A DNA stretch of 7,187 nucleotides from an uncultured Bacilli bacterium (GTDB lineage: Bacteria > Bacillota_I > Bacilli_A > RF39 > UBA660): positions 1 to 7,187 of the forward strand of contig CAKPQS010000030.1 of assembly GCA_934179675.1 (NCBI GenBank). Direction: 5' to 3'. Below the pieces are notes generated by a model. The model was not told the DNA's origin, made no database searches, and saw only the letters and a program-made list of their open reading frames with translations. The position numbers and the translations under genes are program-made. The stretch's first letter is position 1. The number at the start of each line of letters is the position of its first letter. Positions 5,881-7,187 of this stretch are shown here, piece by piece.

Positions 5881-6048
5881 ATGATAATTGTAGAAACGGA
5901 AATATTTTACTAACAAGATACTAAAAAATATGAAATAGAAAAAATTTTTTTGAATTGGTTGAAAAATTTAATAACTAATGGATACAATTGCTTTATTGAT
6001 ATAAATGAATTGCAAGAATTAGTTGATAATATTGTAATTTGGTATTAA
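5881..6048 (+). pseudogene. Remnant of a protein gene with an in-frame stop at codon 11 and another at codon 56
   Basis: A strong SD, AAGGAG (5867-5872), sits 8 nt before ATG 5881, so the initiation region is intact. The frame reads MIIVETEIFY and then hits TAA at 5911-5913. The same frame continues for 44 sense codons with convincing protein-like content (KKYEIEKIFLNWLKNL, NGYNCFIDINELQELV, DNIVIWY) and meets a second TAA at 6046-6048, then TGA at 6082-6084. The amphipathic EIEKIFLNWLKNL helix and the FIDINELQELV segment look like the N-terminal domain of a longer protein. From memory, and unverified, similar N-termini occur in hypothetical proteins of gut Bacillota. Only a 10-residue peptide could be made from the present start. 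The frame holds no internal ATG; TTG codons at 5953 and 5965 lack an SD. Alternatives are a 10-residue leader peptide, a sequencing error at 5911-5913, or chance. Confidence 0.55.
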
Positions 6049-6117
6049 ATAAAGGATCTAAAAAAAAATAATCAAATAAAATGATTAAAAAAATAGAAAT
6101 AAGGACTAGTAGAAATT

Positions 6118-6163
6118 TTTTCAAATGTATTGCATATTATTTGAAAATGCTATACATTATTTG
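6118..6163 (+). repeat. Overlapping inverted and imperfect direct repeats
   Basis: TTTTCAAAT (6118-6126) and ATTTGAAAA (6139-6147) are perfect 9-bp inverted repeats with a 12-nt loop. In addition 6123-6143 and 6145-6163 form an imperfect direct repeat: both begin AAATG and end TATTTG with a TAT/CAT core. The cluster lies in gene-free DNA between the broken gene and a terminator. It could be a decayed mobile-element end, a binding site or low-complexity chance. Confidence 0.35.
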
Positions 6164-6172
6164 TTAAGATGT

Positions 6173-6206
6173 GCCTAGAAAACTTTAAAAGCTCTAGGTC
6201 TTTTTT
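6173..6206 (+). terminator. Rho-independent terminator ending the gene-free region
   Basis: CCTAGA (6174-6179) pairs with TCTAGG (6193-6198), extended by a G-T pair at 6173/6199. CTT (6183-6185) and AAG (6189-6191) can add a short upper stem. TCTTTTTT follows to 6206. With three G-C pairs and a good T tract, it would end the transcript of the broken gene or read-through from the tRNA. Confidence 0.75.
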
Positions 6207-6238
6207 ATAAAAATTATTAATAAAACTAATAAAAATCA

Positions 6239-6247
6239 TGTTATAAT
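6239..6247 (+). promoter_or_regulatory. Extended -10 promoter of the N-formylglutamate amidohydrolase-like gene
   Basis: TGTTATAAT (TATAAT at 6242-6247) is identical to the element before the tRNA gene. A start near 6254 gives a leader of about 49 nt before ATG 6303. No good -35 box is present. A second possible -10, TATCAT (6280-6285), lies 4-5 nt before the SD. Confidence 0.55.
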
Positions 6248-6302
6248 GGTTATGGATTAGATATTTTTTTTAACTATTGTATCATTTATTGGAGGTAATT
6301 AA

Positions 6303-7040
6303 ATGAATTGTATTTTATTTCATGTTCCACATTCTTCTTTAAATATTCCTAAAAAATACTGGAGTATTTGTAAAACTGATAAAGATTATATTAACAAAAC
6401 AAATATATTTTTAAGTGATTATTTGACTGATAAATTAATTCCTAATAAATGTCATAAATTAGTTTTTAAATATTCAAGAATATTTTGTGATGTTGAAAAA
6501 TTTAAAGATGATTCAAAAGAAGTTATGTCTAAAAAAGGAATGGGTGTTATTTATACTAATGATTGCGATAATAAAATCGCATATCCAAATAAAAAATATA
6601 AAAATATAGTTTATAAATCATATTATGATAAACATCATAATAAGTTAGATAAAATGGTTACAAATTTATTAAAAAAATATAATAAATGTATTATTATTGA
6701 TTTTCATAGTTTTTCTGATGAAATGGTTAAAAAATTATTTAACGTAAATAATAATCCTGATATATGTATTGGTATTGATGATTTTTATACTGATAAAAAA
6801 TTAATTGATTTTACAGTTAATTATTTTAAACAATATGGTTATAAAATAGAAATAAATAAACCTTATACAGGTACTATTGTTCCTAATAAGTATTTTAATC
6901 AAAAAGAGAAAAAATTATTATCAATTATGTTAGAAATAAATAAAAGAATATATTTAAATGATAATTTTAATGAATTAAAAAAATGTATAGATGATTATTA
7001 TAAAAAATTATTACATTCTGATTTTTTGTATTGTAATTAG
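6303..7040 (+). CDS. N-formylglutamate amidohydrolase family protein
   Basis: This 245-residue protein has the hallmarks of the N-formylglutamate amidohydrolase family (FGase, HutG-like), metal-dependent enzymes that cleave N-formyl-glutamate to formate and glutamate. The motifs in order are HVPHSS (residues 7-12), the RIFCDVEKF segment (59-67, family R-x-x-x-D-x-E-R-F), MSKKGMGVIYT (75-85), YYDKHHNKL (107-115), the IIDFHSF strand (131-137), PDICIG (152-157), NKPYTGTIVP (185-194) and IMLEINKRIYL (208-218). His, Asp and Glu residues in these blocks are the expected metal and substrate contacts. ATG 6303 follows GGAGGT (6291-6296) with 6-nt spacing. No histidine-utilisation (hut) genes are nearby, so the true substrate may be another N-formyl or N-acyl amino acid. 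The protein is soluble, without a signal peptide, and the gene appears monocistronic. Confidence 0.88.
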   Translation: MNCILFHVPHSSLNIPKKYWSICKTDKDYINKTNIFLSDYLTDKLIPNKCHKLVFKYSRIFCDVEKFKDDSKEVMSKKGMGVIYTNDCDNKIAYPNKKYKNIVYKSYYDKHHNKLDKMVTNLLKKYNKCIIIDFHSFSDEMVKKLFNVNNNPDICIGIDDFYTDKKLIDFTVNYFKQYGYKIEINKPYTGTIVPNKYFNQKEKKLLSIMLEINKRIYLNDNFNELKKCIDDYYKKLLHSDFLYCN

Positions 7041-7059
7041 TATGATAGTGTGTTAAAAT
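7031..7059 (+). promoter_or_regulatory. Promoter candidate upstream of the repeat-containing gene
   Basis: TTGTAA (7031-7036) and TAAAAT (7054-7059) are 17 bp apart, and TG at 7051-7052 makes the -10 an extended type. It overlaps the last codons of the amidohydrolase gene. A start near 7066 would leave about 36 nt before ATG 7102, placing the tetranucleotide tract in the coding region and not in the promoter. Confidence 0.45.
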
Positions 7060-7101
7060 TAAGTAGTAATAAAGATAGTATTTGAAAGGTTTGTTGATAA
7101 C

Positions 7102-7187
7102 ATGATAGATAATACATACATACATACATACATACATACATACATACATACATACATACATACATACATACATACATACATACATAC
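7102..7187 (+). CDS. 5' end of an open frame that begins with the tetranucleotide tract, 3' end outside the window
   Basis: ATG 7102 opens a frame that reads M-I-D-N and then a repeating Thr-Tyr-Ile-His peptide (ACA TAC ATA CAT) to the right edge without a stop. An SD-like AAAGG (7085-7089) is 12 nt upstream, a rather long spacing, and a promoter candidate lies at 7031-7059. Three copies of the 4-bp unit encode one four-residue peptide unit. Because the unit length is not a multiple of three, adding or losing one unit shifts everything downstream of the tract into a new frame. The tract itself is open in all three frames and gives the same peptide cycle. The body of the gene, and so its function, is not visible. 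The frame could also close just beyond the window, in which case this is noncoding. Confidence 0.4.
   Translation, partial: MIDNTYIHTYIHTYIHTYIHTYIHTYIH
7112..7187 (+). repeat. (ATAC)19 perfect tetranucleotide microsatellite, running off the window
   Basis: Nineteen uninterrupted ATAC units fill 7112-7187 (76 bp) and reach the last base, so the true number is unknown. No interruption or variant unit is present, which implies recent and frequent slippage. The tract starts 10 bp after the first base of ATG 7102. The complement (GTAT) is also open in every frame. Confidence 0.97.

Noticed and set aside
6081..6167. 28-codon + strand frame (MIKKIEIRTSRNFF...) in the gene-free region
   Set aside because: There is no SD before ATG 6081 and no recognisable similarity, and the length is expected by chance. 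It could be a small protein, but nothing supports it.
6171..6206. T-box or riboswitch ending in the 6173-6206 terminator
   Set aside because: No T-box sequence, specifier stem or alternative antiterminator pairing was seen, and the next gene's promoter lies downstream of it.
6967..7185. Minus-strand reading frame beginning with Met-Tyr-Val-Cys repeats
   Set aside because: The repeat is open in every frame on both strands, so its openness is uninformative. The remainder is antisense to the 3' end of the amidohydrolase gene, and the start cannot be placed because it would lie in or beyond the repeat.
7112..7187. The tandem tract as a CRISPR array or telomere-like end
   Set aside because: A 4-bp unit without spacers is a simple microsatellite, and there are no cas genes nearby.
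1..7187. Mollicute genetic code (TGA = Trp), suggested by the extreme AT content
   Set aside because: Trp is encoded by TGG throughout, TGA ends the first gene at 195-197, and no in-frame TGA occurs inside the intact genes.

Overview
The window is very AT-rich (by eye about a quarter G+C or less), and every gene with a readable start lies on the + strand behind a Shine-Dalgarno (SD) sequence of the AGGAGG type. It contains an LTA-synthase-like enzyme and an OmpR/VanS-type two-component system. TGG encodes Trp, and TGA, TAG and TAA all end genes, so the standard bacterial code applies, not the Mycoplasma/Spiroplasma code. This fits a low-GC Gram-positive, probably a gut-type Bacillota/Bacilli lineage close to the Mollicutes. 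That placement is inferred from content, not from a phylogenetic marker.

Layout: (1) 1-197 is the 3' end of a receiver-domain protein, closed by a clear terminator. (2) A near-consensus promoter (224-252) drives a 390-residue membrane protein of unknown function (305-1477), whose stop codon forms the loop of its own terminator. (3) 1530-3419 encodes a five-TM phosphoglycerol transferase of the LTA synthase family. (4) 3468-5385 encodes a response regulator and a sensor histidine kinase with a 14-nt overlap. They are followed, probably in the same transcript, by a 79-residue thioredoxin-fold protein that has lost both CxxC cysteines (5453-5692). (5) A tRNA-Arg(CCG) gene lies at 5723-5799. (6) 5800-6302 has no intact gene. 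It holds a post-tRNA hairpin, a nonsense-riddled gene remnant with an intact start region (5881-6048), a small repeat cluster and a strong terminator. (7) 6303-7040 encodes an N-formylglutamate amidohydrolase-like protein. (8) From 7112 to the end of the window runs an uninterrupted ATAC tetranucleotide tract of 19 units. It begins four codons into a new open frame (ATG 7102) that has its own promoter candidate.

The membrane protein, the LTA-synthase-like enzyme and the two-component system look like a cell-envelope module, though no shared operator was seen. The most striking signal is the tetranucleotide tract at the right edge. A 4-bp repeat inside the first codons of a gene is the classic layout of a slippage-driven, phase-variable (contingency) gene. 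The coding sequence it would control lies outside the window, so this is a well-motivated hypothesis and not a demonstrated system.
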